Source of the DNA: Agrostemma githago
Lineage: Eukaryota; Streptophyta; Magnoliopsida; Caryophyllales; Caryophyllaceae
Direction: 5' to 3'
Length of the DNA stretch: 64,000 bases
Assembly (NCBI GenBank): GCA_958450325.1
Contig: OY288261.1
Location: 10,941,113-11,005,112, forward strand
Positions within the stretch are counted from its first letter, which is position 1. Each line of letters starts with the position of its first letter. Of this stretch, positions 1 to 9,808 are shown piece after piece. The position numbers were made by a program, and so were the translations under genes. The notes under the pieces are model-generated. The model was given only the letters and a program-made list of their open reading frames with translations. It was not told where the DNA came from and searched no databases.

Positions 1-711
1 ACCTAAGCCCGCTTTCGCGATGAAAGGGTAAGTCTCAATCTAAGGTAATTTCTACCCCGAGTTTCCCCATATTGGTAGAAATGAGTCAAGGTCGGCCTAG
101 TCGCGATTCTAAGTCAACAAAGACACAAAAACCTTAACATCGATAATTAACAAGTAAACAACCCACCAACATCCCTTGAATAAAATAATCCAAATCCTCC
201 TCCCTAAATTCCCCAACAAGAAATCTACTCACAAATCATTATGGAAATCATTACAACATGCATATTGATTAGCTCTAATGAAACTAACAACAATAATATG
301 ATCTAAACAAGATAATGATGAGAAAACAACATAAAGACTAAATTGTAGATTAGAGAGTGGAAGAGAATTATACCAACTATGTAGATCTATAGGAAATAAG
401 AGGATTGCATAAGTAAAGATTGAATCTTTGATGAATAAAGTGAAGAACTTGTCACTAATCCTTCATTAAACCCAACAAATCTTCAAATAAAACTTGAATA
501 ATCTTCTTACAAACTTGAGATCTAGATAATTGTTGATGGAAACTATGTAGATCTACTACTAATTACTATGTAAACTACTAGAATTTTGGAGGATTTTTAC
601 TAGAATACTACTAAACTACTACTAAAGGATGGTGTAATAGGATGGTGAAAGGGTGTAATGTCTTCCCTCCTTAGCACAATGGAGAGGTGACTTGGGCAAT
701 AAACTAGGGTA

Positions 712-722
712 ACATATATATA
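712..722 (-). promoter_or_regulatory. TATA box of the Athila-like LTR
   Basis: The run ctatatatatgt on the minus strand is the only strong TATA-like sequence in the LTR. It lies about 150-380 bases downstream, in element sense, of the palindrome cluster at 863-1096. The equivalent in the other LTR is near 8821-8832. The assignment rests on sequence and position only. Confidence 0.5.
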
Positions 723-862
723 GTAATCTCTTAATGGGTATTTAACCTAAAGCCCATAATCTAATCCTTGCCCAATAGTGAGACTTTGTCCTTTGAGATG
801 AAACTTTGCCCAATGAGTCTTGATAGGGTGAAGTTTTGCCCTGCGGTTGACGACATTAGCAC

Positions 863-1096
863 CACCGGGTGAAATTTCACCCGGTGAGATTTTCTTCTCG
901 AATCGCCATTTTTTGCGCTTTTCTCCATCGGGCGAAATTTCACCCGGTGGACGAAACTTCGCCCGGTCATTTCGCCCGGTCATCTCATAGGGTGAAATTT
1001 CACCCTATGAACTTTTCTTCCAAAATGGCAATCTGGGGAGGAACACCGTCGGGCGAAATTTCGCCCGGTCAAATTCTCACCGGGTGAAATTTTGCC
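863..1096. repeat. Palindrome cluster in LTR U3 (GGGYGAAATTTCRCCC core)
   Basis: Five to six copies of a self-complementary motif occur in 234 bases: 863-886, 928-949, a degenerate pair at 951-981, 986-1009, 1048-1070 and a half unit at 1079-1096. The core GAAATTTC is constant. The arms alternate between GTG/CAC and GCG/CGC and between CCGGG/CCCGG and CATAGGG/CCCTATG, so the changes preserve pairing. The cluster lies upstream of the TATA box in element sense. The same cluster is present in the other LTR at about 8970-9198. Confidence 0.85.
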
Positions 1097-1575
1097 ATGT
1101 GACTTCAGAGGGCCATGATTCTCTCGTTTGATCTCCGATTGAGCCGTTTGATATATCGTTGGAAAGCTAAGAAGATAAGCTTTCACCTCCAACTGGAATC
1201 GCTTCGATCCGAGGTCTAGAACTCTAGATATATCCATTTGAAGTTCGACCTCTCCGGTGAAGATGCACAATGGACTATACTTTTTCCTTTTCGCTCAAGG
1301 TTTCACCTCTTGGGTTTGGACTTTGGATTTTAAGTTGTGTGCTTTTATTTTCTGACGATCTCCCTCTCTCTCATGCTCTTAGGAGCTCAGACACGTTTTT
1401 GGTCGAAAATCCTATCAAAATAGACAGAAAACTACCAAAAACACGTAAAATGCAAAACAGAGACGCTAATGCAAGAATTACTCAAAATACGGCGATAGTC
1501 GCACTTTATTCTCGCAAAACGAAGGAAAAACGGGTCTAAATGGGAGGAAAAACGGTCCAAATTTGGCACACAACA

Positions 1576-1588
1576 ATTCCCCCACACT
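1576..1588 (-). other. Polypurine tract (PPT)
   Basis: The minus strand reads GTGTGGGGGAAT immediately before the TG of the 3' LTR, as expected for the plus-strand primer of an LTR retrotransposon. A stem-loop of 7 bp with the minus-strand loop AGGA lies at 1595-1612, just upstream in element sense. Confidence 0.85.
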
Positions 1589-1594
1589 AAACCG

Positions 1595-1612
1595 TTGCTC
1601 GTCCTCGAGCAA
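1595..1612 (-). other. Hairpin upstream of the PPT
   Basis: TTGCTCG-TCCT-CGAGCAA (plus strand) is a perfect 7-bp stem with a 4-base loop, six bases from the PPT. A second PPT-like tract at 3083-3095 has the same arrangement with a different stem sequence and the same loop. Confidence 0.6.
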
Positions 1613-3082
1613 AGACCCAAAAAGAAATTAGCTACTACTTACTAAGCTAGACTATGCTAAGCCGATACGAGGCAATTAACGGGCCCGCTCCGTCCCTTCA
1701 ACTCACATCGAAATACCTATGAGGTAAGGTACTCCCATGCAAGGCAAGTTGGGGCTTGCTCAAAATGGTGGATGCGACTAAACACACCAAAACACATAAC
1801 ACGAAAGAATAGACGCATCCAAAACAAAAATAAAACACCGAATCCCTCATCGAGACGGCGGGGAAAGACACCAATTACTTACCTAAAACAACAATAAACT
1901 TCCAAGACTAATCACCCACGTAAATAAGGACCAAAGCCTAATACTATGACAATTAAGCAATATAAATGTTGATAACTTAGCCTAGGTCCTCCTAATCTTC
2001 TAAAGGGGTACTACGGGGCGTATAACGGAGTGGAAAAAGTGAACCATGGATTCGTTCGACACTGTAGGTAAGTGCAGTCCCGCTCTCTTCGGCTAAGCCA
2101 AGAGGGTCGTTCCAAACTCGAATTTCCTAAATTAGCCCAAACAAAAAGGTGGAGTGTTTACAATTATTGGGTGGATCGACTCATCATCGCTATCTTCCTA
2201 CCTCGGGACTCGGTCCTCTAGTTGGCACTTCACGGCGATGAATCGATCAAAGGGCTTTTTTTTTTTGTAAACTTATTGTGGTGATGTATGGGTGAAAGAA
2301 TAAATAGGTACCCGGAAACGCGCGCGCCATCCCCGAATAACCCACAAAAAGGCGAATAGAATTTGGACTAAAGCTGCAATGGTCATTCGAGCAAGGTCAC
2401 CTAGAAGACGGGATGCGGAAACCAAGGCCTAACTCCTCCATGGGTGGTCAAGGTGGTCAAATGCAAACCCCGAAGTAAACCTCTAGTAGAAAAGGTGGAC
2501 TCAAAGCTAAAGGATCAACAAGTTCATTGATTTAGAGTCATTCTACTAGATTAAGGTCCAAAATCTATAATGGGTTATCTACAATGGAATGTAAACTCTT
2601 GCAATAAGTTCGTAATCGGGTTTTCGAAAACTTTTAATCCTAGATACACTATACAAAAGCAAAAAGAACACAAGAAAAAAAAGAAAAGGCAAATAAAAGA
2701 AAACACGAGTAAAGTCATGCACTTCGTACTCCATCGACATTCAAGCACAAAAATCAACCACAACACCCAAAATGCACATCTCTTCGAGAGCCTCCCAATT
2801 GCAACAACCTAACTCCTCTACGAAAGTAAAGAAGAAAGCGAAAAGGAAGGAAGTTACCTAGCGGGTTTCTTCCATAACTCTTCAAATTGTGCTATCAAGG
2901 TGGTGGTTACCTGTAAGAGTAGAGAACAAGACTATACAAGGGACACGAAAACATAACGAAAACGAGAAAAGAAAAAAGGGAAAAAGAAAAGGAAAATAAA
3001 AAGAAAATGTTTTTGGTTTTTCGAAAATTTTCAATTTTTATGGTTTTTTGAAAGATTTTTGAAAAACAAAAGGATAGTAGAT

Positions 3083-3123
3083 CCCTCCCCCACACTAAAA
3101 CTGTGCATTGTCCTCAATGCACA
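3083..3123 (-). repeat. Second, internal PPT-like tract with hairpin
   Basis: On the minus strand the tract reads GTGTGGGGGAGGG, preceded by a perfect 9-bp stem TGTGCATTG/CAATGCACA (3102-3123) with the same loop as the hairpin at the true PPT (TCCT on plus, AGGA on minus). The stem sequence differs from that at 1595-1612 but pairing is kept. The spacing from tract to stem is also similar. It lies about 1.5 kb upstream of the true PPT in element sense. Confidence 0.6.
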
Positions 3124-3235
3124 ATTAGGGGAAAAGATCGAAAAGGATGGAAAAAGAAAAATAAGAAAAAATCTTTTTGGATTTTTTAAAATTTTTTAAA
3201 AAAGAAAAGAAAAGAAAAGAAAATGATAAAAGGGT

Positions 3236-3446
3236 GGCAGGCCTAGGTGCAATCACATCACCTAAACCCTTGCCAAGTGACTAAGAAAATGAGAATAAAA
3301 GAAAAAAAAAAGAAATTAAAAGAAATGATGAAAAGTGGGCGTAGGTGTAGTCACATCACCTAGCCCGGATTAAGAAAAATTTGAGAAAATGAAAAGAATT
3401 TGGATTTTCAAAAGGTCAATGACGTAATCACATCGCCTAATGACCG
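3236..3446. repeat. Three imperfect ~90-100 bp repeats with a central AGGTG/CACCT inverted repeat
   Basis: Three blocks near 3236-3275, 3338-3366 and 3415-3446 each carry a version of (a)gtnnaatcacatcrcct flanked by gc-rich arms, separated by purine-rich spacers with many GAAAA runs. The first two have AGGTG facing CACCT; the third is more degenerate. Confidence 0.5.
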
Positions 3447-3656
3447 GGAGCAATACCAAGGCCGCTTTGGCCGCAACAATCGATCAATGGGACAGCTTGC
3501 AAATTTATGTTAGAGATACATCAATCACAATGACAATAGGATAAAAGGAACAAGAACGGAATCAACCAAAGGACATGCAATTATAGATCATTAAAGACTC
3601 ATTGACCCAACCCACACACAAATACATGACACACACACACCACCGACTCCAGGAGA

Positions 3657-4523
3657 GGGTCTAGTCTGAGTGATCGACCGACGCAAATGAAGCGCTAGGA
3701 GACCCATAGAAAAAGGGTATACCCTCGGAGGATGGCTCGGGAGAAAACTCCTCCGGACCGTCGCTAAGCAAGAGTGCAAAGTCGGATTCAATCTCACAAA
3801 GGTCGTAGATCGTACGACCTTTGGGCAACTTATAGTGTGCATACTCCCAAACTCCCCTTCCTCCCGACTCAGTCTTGGTCAGTCGGAATTCACCGGGACC
3901 CAAGGGTAGGTCCCAATTTTGGTGAACATGGATAGTTGTTCGGTGTGTGTTCGGAACTATTTAAGCTCTTCCACGGCTAATGTAGACGAGGCGCTGATGA
4001 GGTACATGAAAAATCCAAGTCGGAAAATAGGCCTCGTCAAGCCATATGGAATCGTCTAGTGGGGTGAGGTGGTGGGTCGAATAACCCAATTTGTTTGCAA
4101 TTACGGTCACGAGACCTCCACAATCTAAGGAGGGGCGTTGGGTAATAATGATACGGTAGAAGTGCAACGCCACGACAAGTGGTAGGTCTAAAAGGTTAGG
4201 GTTACCCAACAAAGAGTCACAAATCAGAGGAACTCGCAAGTAAGGTCTTTATAGGTGAAGGCCGTGAGGCTAAGGAGCTCGCTAGTTCTGGTCCTTGACG
4301 ATAACTCTTTAATATCGTCTACTATTCCTAGATTGGTCATTGTGTGGGGACAAGGTCACCTAGTGCTCTGAAAGATCTTTTCAGAGAAGGTCCAAGATAG
4401 AGAAGTATTAAGACAAGGTAAATTTATAGGCTTAGAAGACTTACTAGAAGATGAACGTTTAGAAGGATTAGAAGTCGATGTCATACCTTGTTTACGCGCG
4501 GGTCGTTGAGCTCTTGTCTCCAT
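3657..4523 (-). pseudogene. Broken Athila ORF3/env-like (ATHILA ORF-1 family) remnant
   Basis: A minus-strand ATG at 4523 opens a basic, serine-rich N-terminus that stops at 4356 after 55 codons. Protein-like sequence continues in other frames down to about 3657, including the open stretches 3961-4239 and 3661-3903. Pieces recall the Athila ORF-1 family: a YKDLTCEFL-type motif just after the first stop, and an LPLV...RPSLDCGGLVT stretch. Several stops and frame changes separate the pieces, so the gene is dead. In Athila elements this ORF lies between pol and the 3' LTR, as here. Family assignment is from memory of motif style and was not searched. No membrane segment or signal peptide could be assigned reliably. 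Confidence 0.5.
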
Positions 4524-5391
4524 GATAATGTGCTTGCAAGAATATCCCCAAAAAACTTGAGTTTCACCTCTTCAAAGAACCCAAATATAATCACCCAAGA
4601 TGGAGAGGAGGTATGAATGTGGTTGGGGTATGGTGGTTTGATTTTATGAGGAGTGATAATTTGAAATGAATGTGAGGTGAAGGTGATATAAATAAAGGTA
4701 GTTGAGGAGGGAAATGAAAGTTTTTAAAGTAGATTGTAAATATTTGGTGTTTGTGTTTGGAGGGAAAGTTATGTGAGATATTTGGGAAGGAGGAAATCGA
4801 TTTTTTAGTGAGAAAATATGTTATAGGTGATTGATGTTCAAGCTCATGCCGCCGGGTGAAATTTCACCCGGTCAAGCACCAACGGGTGAAATTTCACCCG
4901 GCGGTAATCCGTCATGAAAATCGATTTTGCCAACTTTTTCCACCGGGTGAAATTTCACCCGGTGAAAATCTCACCGGGCGAAATTTCGCCCGGTGGTATC
5001 TTCATTAGTTCTGGCAGATCTGGCAGTTTTTCGTAGGGCGAAACTTCGCCCAGTCAAATCTCACCGGGCGAAATTTCGCCCGGTGGTCTTGATTGCTTCC
5101 TTTTTCTTCCTTGTCATTCCATGGCTCTTCAATAATCACCTAAAATTTCAAATAATGACACGACTCACATTACACAATCAATATCTCCCACAAACATGCT
5201 TATGGTCTTCAAATTAAGCTCCATAAATTCTCCAAAAGCTTGATCTTCATCCAAATAAATGCTCCACGACGAAATCCAAGTTCATCCATTGTTCTCAAGC
5301 TAACAAAGCTAACAAACACAAAGAAATATGATACATATATACAAGGTCGTTGTTGAGGATACCACCAAACCTACATCAAATTGAGAGGGGG
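4524..5391 (-). other. Non-coding spacer with internal palindrome cluster
   Basis: This interval lies between the end of the gag fusion ORF (5392) and the ATG of the env-like remnant (4523). It contains the palindrome cluster 4851-5086 and a T/A-rich stretch (minus strand ATTTATATCACC near 4684-4698), which together resemble the U3 of the LTR. No other coding sequence is visible. Confidence 0.55.
4851..5086. repeat. Internal palindrome cluster, same motif as in the LTR
   Basis: Five to six palindromes with the GAAATTTC core lie in 236 bases: 4852-4871, about 4883-4901, 4941-4964, 4972-4995, 5036-5052 and 5062-5085. Arms again alternate GTG/CAC and GCG/CGC with pairing kept. The flanking sequence is not LTR sequence, so this is not simply a nested LTR. 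Confidence 0.85.
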
Positions 5392-7548
5392 TTAACCAAT
5401 GCTCCCCAACGGGAGCTCACCAAGTTTCTCGGTAACAAAGGTCTCACGAACGTGACCGGCATGATAAATCTGTAAGTGTTGTCCATTAACCATAATCTTC
5501 CCGGTTTTCGGGCTTGAGATTTCAATTGATCCAAATGGTTGCACCTTGGTCACCTCGAATGGACCCGGCCATTTCGATTTCAACTTACCGAGGAAAGACT
5601 CATTCCAATTTTCAAGTAAATAGCAGTTCAACGCTCTTAGAAGTAGATCAAATAATCTTGCATGGAACTCAAAGAAATGACAATATGAAGCATTGATGCA
5701 CAAAGATAGCACATAAACATAAGAGGTCAAAGCAAATAATAGAGTATCCATCATGCCTCTATGTTCAAAAGGTGCTTTCATGTCATTGTTAAACTCCTTA
5801 TGTGAGTGAGGAAGGAATATCAAAGAGGATAGAGGATATATGGTGTAGAAACCATTCAAGTCTAGCTCAAATGAGGCTTGTAAATAGGTAAGGAGAGACA
5901 TTTTATCAAGAAGGTGAGGGTAAAAGAAGTCATCCTTAGACAATACGTCAATAATTATCACCTTAGAGCTTTCCTCATCCTTTCCATTATCACTCAAAGT
6001 CTCATGCTTCTCAATAAAGTGGGTCTTAGGAGCTTCTCCACAATTCGCTCCATCATCAAGCATCTCACCCTCTTCACTTCTAACTCCCTCTATCATGCGC
6101 TCAAATAGAGGATTATGCATCGCAACCTCACATAAGCTCTCAATTGTCGGATTTTCAAAGGTGTTGGTTATGGAAAGCTCAATAGGCTTATCACAAGTAG
6201 TTGTAGGTATATCCTCACGTTTACTCTCATCATCAACAAAGTGGGGGATGAAATCATTCTCAAGGGAAAGAACGTGGTTCTCAACCTCTATTAACACACA
6301 ATCATCATCCCTCTTCATGTCAAGAACATCACAAGACATACTCACAATTTCTTCATTATAAGGCTCATCAACTTCCTCAAAATTCTCAACAAGAGTCTCC
6401 TCAATAACTTCATCACCAACACATCTCCTACTCCCAAGATTATCATCAAGTGTCACATTTAAAGGCTTGGAGCTCATATCATGTTGCATAGAAGAAGAGT
6501 TAATTAGCTCAAGCACATCATCATTACAAGACACATTGACATCATCACAATTCTTACATGACTCCATAAAATCCTTATCAAGAGCATCATTATCAATCAA
6601 ATGCAATGGAGAATCATGCACAATACATGTATTCAAAGGGAGTGGGGGAGCATGTTGGGATTGAACAATATGCACATCATCTTCTTCATCCTCTTCTTCT
6701 TCTTCATATATTATATCCAAATTAGAAAGGGGTGGAGGTGAAGAGGAAGCATTAAACTCGTGTTTCACATCATCACAAATGGCATAAGGTGAAGAATCAT
6801 GCAAACTATTCACAAAAATTGGAGAAGAGTTAACAAGAGAGGATTGAAAATTGCAAACAAGAGAGGAAGATTCAACTCTCGGTTCTCTCAAAGGTGTCAC
6901 TCTCCCATATCCGTCACGGGCATCGGTTCTAGCCACTTTCTCAAGCAATAATCTCGCCTCATCATCTCCTAATTCATAAAAGTTACCACCGGCCGAAGTA
7001 TGAATCAATTCTCTGACGTGTTCAAGCAAGTTGTCAAAGAATATTATGGTGGTTAGCCAAACCGGAATCCCATGGCGTGGGCAATATGTCAATAAATCTC
7101 GAAATCTATCCCAAGCATCACTTAAACACTCAAACTCACCTTGTTCAAAGGTAAGGATCTCTCGTCTAATTTTATTGGTCTTGTGATATGGGAAGAAGTG
7201 GTTTAAAAAGGCTTGAACAAGTTCATCCCAAGTACAAAATGTGTTAGGAGGATAAGAACGTAGCCATTTCTTGGCTTGACCTCCAAGGGTGAAAGGAAAA
7301 GCTAAGAGTTTAAAGGTGTTGATTGGCAAACCATTCTTCCTCGCAACTAAACAATTTGTATGAAATTCCGCAAGGTGTTGAAGCACATTTTCATTAGGCA
7401 ATCCCCAAAACATATCTCTTTGAAGCACCGTGATAAACACTTGATCCACCTCAAATTTCGCTCTATCCTCATCTATAATGGTAATAGGTGAGGTAACCAT
7501 GTGGTCATAGAGTCTACTATGGTTGGCAAAGGTCGTCATGAGAGACAT
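5392..7548 (-). CDS. Gag fused in frame to an integrase C-terminal tail (718 codons)
   Basis: This is the single long ORF of the Athila-like element. The N-terminal part looks like a retrotransposon Gag domain (retrotrans_gag type) at about residues 80-185, with the W-x(4)-P...TWDELVQAFLNHFFP stretch and the downstream EFE-x-L-x-DAWDRFRDLL block typical of plant Ty3/gypsy Gags. Residues 220-600 are acidic and low in complexity (EEEEEDEEDD near 310). The last 65 residues (from about 652) match the tail after the integrase core in Athila polyproteins: KWPGPFEV, then PKTGK and NGQHLQIY. Protease, reverse transcriptase, RNase H and the integrase core are absent, and I see no CCHC zinc knuckle. 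The fusion therefore looks like an in-frame deletion of pol, giving a non-autonomous element that still makes Gag. The start at 7548 follows a 226-base leader after the primer site. Confidence 0.85.
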   Translation of the reverse strand: MSLMTTFANHSRLYDHMVTSPITIIDEDRAKFEVDQVFITVLQRDMFWGLPNENVLQHLAEFHTNCLVARKNGLPINTFKLLAFPFTLGGQAKKWLRSYPPNTFCTWDELVQAFLNHFFPYHKTNKIRREILTFEQGEFECLSDAWDRFRDLLTYCPRHGIPVWLTTIIFFDNLLEHVRELIHTSAGGNFYELGDDEARLLLEKVARTDARDGYGRVTPLREPRVESSSLVCNFQSSLVNSSPIFVNSLHDSSPYAICDDVKHEFNASSSPPPLSNLDIIYEEEEEDEEDDVHIVQSQHAPPLPLNTCIVHDSPLHLIDNDALDKDFMESCKNCDDVNVSCNDDVLELINSSSMQHDMSSKPLNVTLDDNLGSRRCVGDEVIEETLVENFEEVDEPYNEEIVSMSCDVLDMKRDDDCVLIEVENHVLSLENDFIPHFVDDESKREDIPTTTCDKPIELSITNTFENPTIESLCEVAMHNPLFERMIEGVRSEEGEMLDDGANCGEAPKTHFIEKHETLSDNGKDEESSKVIIIDVLSKDDFFYPHLLDKMSLLTYLQASFELDLNGFYTIYPLSSLIFLPHSHKEFNNDMKAPFEHRGMMDTLLFALTSYVYVLSLCINASYCHFFEFHARLFDLLLRALNCYLLENWNESFLGKLKSKWPGPFEVTKVQPFGSIEISSPKTGKIMVNGQHLQIYHAGHVRETFVTEKLGELPLGSIG

Positions 7549-7774
7549 AAAAGGGATTGATCAACGAATGAGATGAATGCAAGAGACAAGCAACACGAAC
7601 ACCAAGAAGCACACAAAAAGACTAGCCTTATTTATTTTATTCGTTTTTTTTTTTGTTTTTTGTTTTTTGTTTTTTGTTTTGTTTTTGTTTTGTTTTTGTT
7701 TTGTTTTGTTTTTTTTTGTTTTTTTTTTGTTTTTACCCGAACACAATGACAAAAACTCAACTAACTGATCACCG
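7549..7774 (-). other. 5' leader of the Athila-like element, A-rich
   Basis: On the minus strand this untranslated leader between primer site and gag ATG holds a long A-rich tract (7640-7735) built of AAAAC-like units. It makes low-complexity apparent ORFs on both strands that are not genes. Confidence 0.6.
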
Positions 7775-7792
7775 TCCCCGACAACGGCGCCA
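7775..7792 (-). other. Primer binding site, tRNA-Asp type
   Basis: The minus strand reads TGGCGCCGTTGTCGGGGA three bases after the LTR end. It is complementary to the 3' end of plant tRNA-Asp except for one base (T where the usual site has C). Athila and related plant gypsy elements use this primer. This fixes the element's orientation. Confidence 0.9.
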
Positions 7793-7795
7793 TTT

Positions 7796-9682
7796 TGATG
7801 CGCGTCGAATTGTCGCCTATCCAACGCGGTCAAACAATATTTGTAAACCCCGGAATACTACTATGTAGTAGCGGCAAGTCGGGGATCGATCCACAGGGAC
7901 GGTCGAGGGGTAGTCGGTCAAGTCAAAGTCTAGGAGTGATTGGGTTGAGAAGGGGGGTTTTGGGTGGAGAGATTGTAGGCTAGGGTCAATAAGTAGGAAA
8001 GGTGTTGGGGAGAGTTGGGATTCGGAAATGGGGTCTAATAGTCTCGGGATCAAGTTTTTGTTACAACGTTAAAAAGGAGAGTGCCACCTTTCGGTATCCT
8101 CATCCAACCTACCTAAGCCCGCTTTCGCGATGAAAGGGTAAGTCTCAATCTAAGGTAATTTCTACCCCGAGTTTCCCCATATTGGTAGAAATGAGTCAAG
8201 GTCGGCCTAGTCGCGATTCTAAGTCAACAAAGACACAAAAACCTTAACATCGATAATTAACAAGTAAACAACCCACCAACATCCCTTGAATAAAATAATC
8301 CAAATCCTCCTCCCTAAATTCCCAACAAGAAATCTACTCACAAATCATTATGAAAATCATTACAACATGCATATTGATTAGCTCTAATGAAACTAACAAC
8401 AATAATATGATCTAAACAAGATAATGATGAGAAAACAACATAAAGACTAAATTGGAGATTAGGGAGTGGAAGAGAATTATACCAACTATGTAGATCTATA
8501 GGAAATAAGAGGATTGCATAAGTAAAGATTGAATCTTTGATGAATAAAGTGAAGAACTTGTCACTAATCCTTCATTAAACCCAACAAATCTTCAAATAAA
8601 ACTTGAATTATCTTCTTACAAACTTGAGATCTAGATAATTGTTGATGGAAACTATGTAGATCTACTACTAATTACTATGTAAACTACTAGAATTTTGGAG
8701 GATTTTTACTAGAATACTACTAAACTACTACTAAAGGATGGTGTAATAGGATGGTGAAAGGGTGTAATGTCTTCCCTCCTTAGCACAATGGAGAGGTGAC
8801 TTGGGCAATAAACTAGGGTAACATATATATAGTAATCTCTTAATGGGTATTTAACCTAAAGCCCATAATCTAATCCTTGCCCAATAGTGAGACTGTCCTT
8901 TGAGATGAAACTTTGCCCAATGAGTCTTCATAGGGTGAAGTTTTGCCCTGCGGTTGACGACATTAGCACCACCGGGTGAAATTTCACCCGGTGAGATTTT
9001 CTTCTCGAATCGCCATTTTTTGCGCTTTTCTCCATCGGGCGAAATTTCACCCGGTGGGCGAAATTTCGCCCGGTCGTTTCGCCCGATCATCTCATAGGGT
9101 GAAATTTCACCCTATGAACTTTTCGTCCAAAATGGCAATCTAGGGAGGAACACCGTCGGGCGAAATTTCGCCCGGTCAAATTCTCACCGAGTGAAATTTT
9201 GCCATGTGACTTCAGAGGGCCATGATTCTCTCGTTTGATCTCCGATTGAGGCGTTTGATATGTCGTTGGAAAGCTAAGAAGATAAGCTTTCACCTCCAAC
9301 TAGAATCGCTTCGATCCAAGGTCTAGAACTCTTGATATATTCATTTGAAGTTCGACCTCTCCGGTGAAGATGCACAATGGACTATACTTTTTCCTTTTCG
9401 CTCAAGGTTTCACCTCTTGGGTTTGGACTTTGGATTTTCAGTTGTGTGCTTTGCTTTTCGGACGATCTCCCTCTCTCTCATGCTCTTAGGAGCTCAGACA
9501 CGTTTTTGGTCGAAAATCCTATCAAAATAGACAGAAAACTACCAAAAACACGTAAAATGCAAAACAGAGACGCTAATGCGAGAATTACTCAAAATACGGC
9601 GATAGTCGCACTTTATTCTCGCAAAACGAAGGAAAAACGGGTCTAAATGGGAGGAAAAACGGTCCAAATTTGGCACACAACA
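7796..9682 (-). mobile_element. 5' LTR of the Athila-like retrotransposon (complete, ~1.89 kb)
   Basis: On the minus strand the LTR runs TGTTGTG...GCATCA, with TG/CA ends. It duplicates 1-1575 and also shows the 315 bases missing from that copy. The U5 side has a conserved GTCCCTGTGGATCGATCCCC motif near 7884-7905 that occurs in related plant LTRs. TATA-like sequence lies near 8821-8832 and the palindrome cluster at about 8970-9198. Right-hand flank is CTAGC; the matching duplication would lie outside the window. Confidence 0.93.
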
Positions 9683-9808
9683 CTAGCCACACTCCGACGA
9701 GCCCCGTCCCGAGAAAAAAAAGCATGTAGGTTGAGGGTGTAAAATCAAACCCGACTTCTCCTTTCTCTCTTCCTTTCTCTCGTCTTTTCTTCGTTTTGTC
9801 GTCGTCGG
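9683..9808 (-). mobile_element. Fragment of a Tat/Ogre-type LTR (family of 47918-50221)
   Basis: Reverse-complement similarity to 49267-49390 is clear, including the block with the minus-strand motif of the cctacatgctttattttctc region. The LTR is cut on the left by the Athila-like element and on the right by the solo LTR at 9809. It continues at 11457. Confidence 0.8.

Larger units (their letters stand above)
1..1575 (-). mobile_element. 3' LTR of Athila-like retrotransposon (cut by window edge)
   Basis: Positions 1-1575 repeat 8111-9682 almost base for base, so the two are the LTRs of one element. The primer site lies beside the right copy and the polypurine tract beside this one, so the element reads on the minus strand and this is its 3' LTR. 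The first roughly 315 bases of the LTR, in plus coordinates, lie outside the window. On the minus strand it begins TGTTGTGTGCC. A TATA-like run sits at 712-722, and a cluster of palindromes lies upstream of it at 863-1096. Small indels and substitutions separate the two copies, which points to a fairly recent but not brand-new insertion. Confidence 0.93.
1613..3590 (-). other. Non-coding 3' internal region of the Athila-like element
   Basis: This is the stretch between the env-like remnant and the 3' LTR. I see no protein-like reading frame that resembles a known family. It is rich in A/G runs, including 2940-3060 and 3180-3420. It contains a second PPT-like tract with hairpin (3083-3123) and three imperfect repeats around 3236-3446. 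A long untranslated 3' region is usual in Athila elements. Confidence 0.6.

Noticed and set aside
869..1539. Small ORFs in the Athila-like LTR, repeated at 9345-9646
   Set aside because: They span palindromes and promoter sequence and are shared because the two copies are LTRs.
7577..7868. Phe/Val-rich and Lys-rich ORFs on both strands next to the primer site
   Set aside because: Products of the A-rich leader tract.
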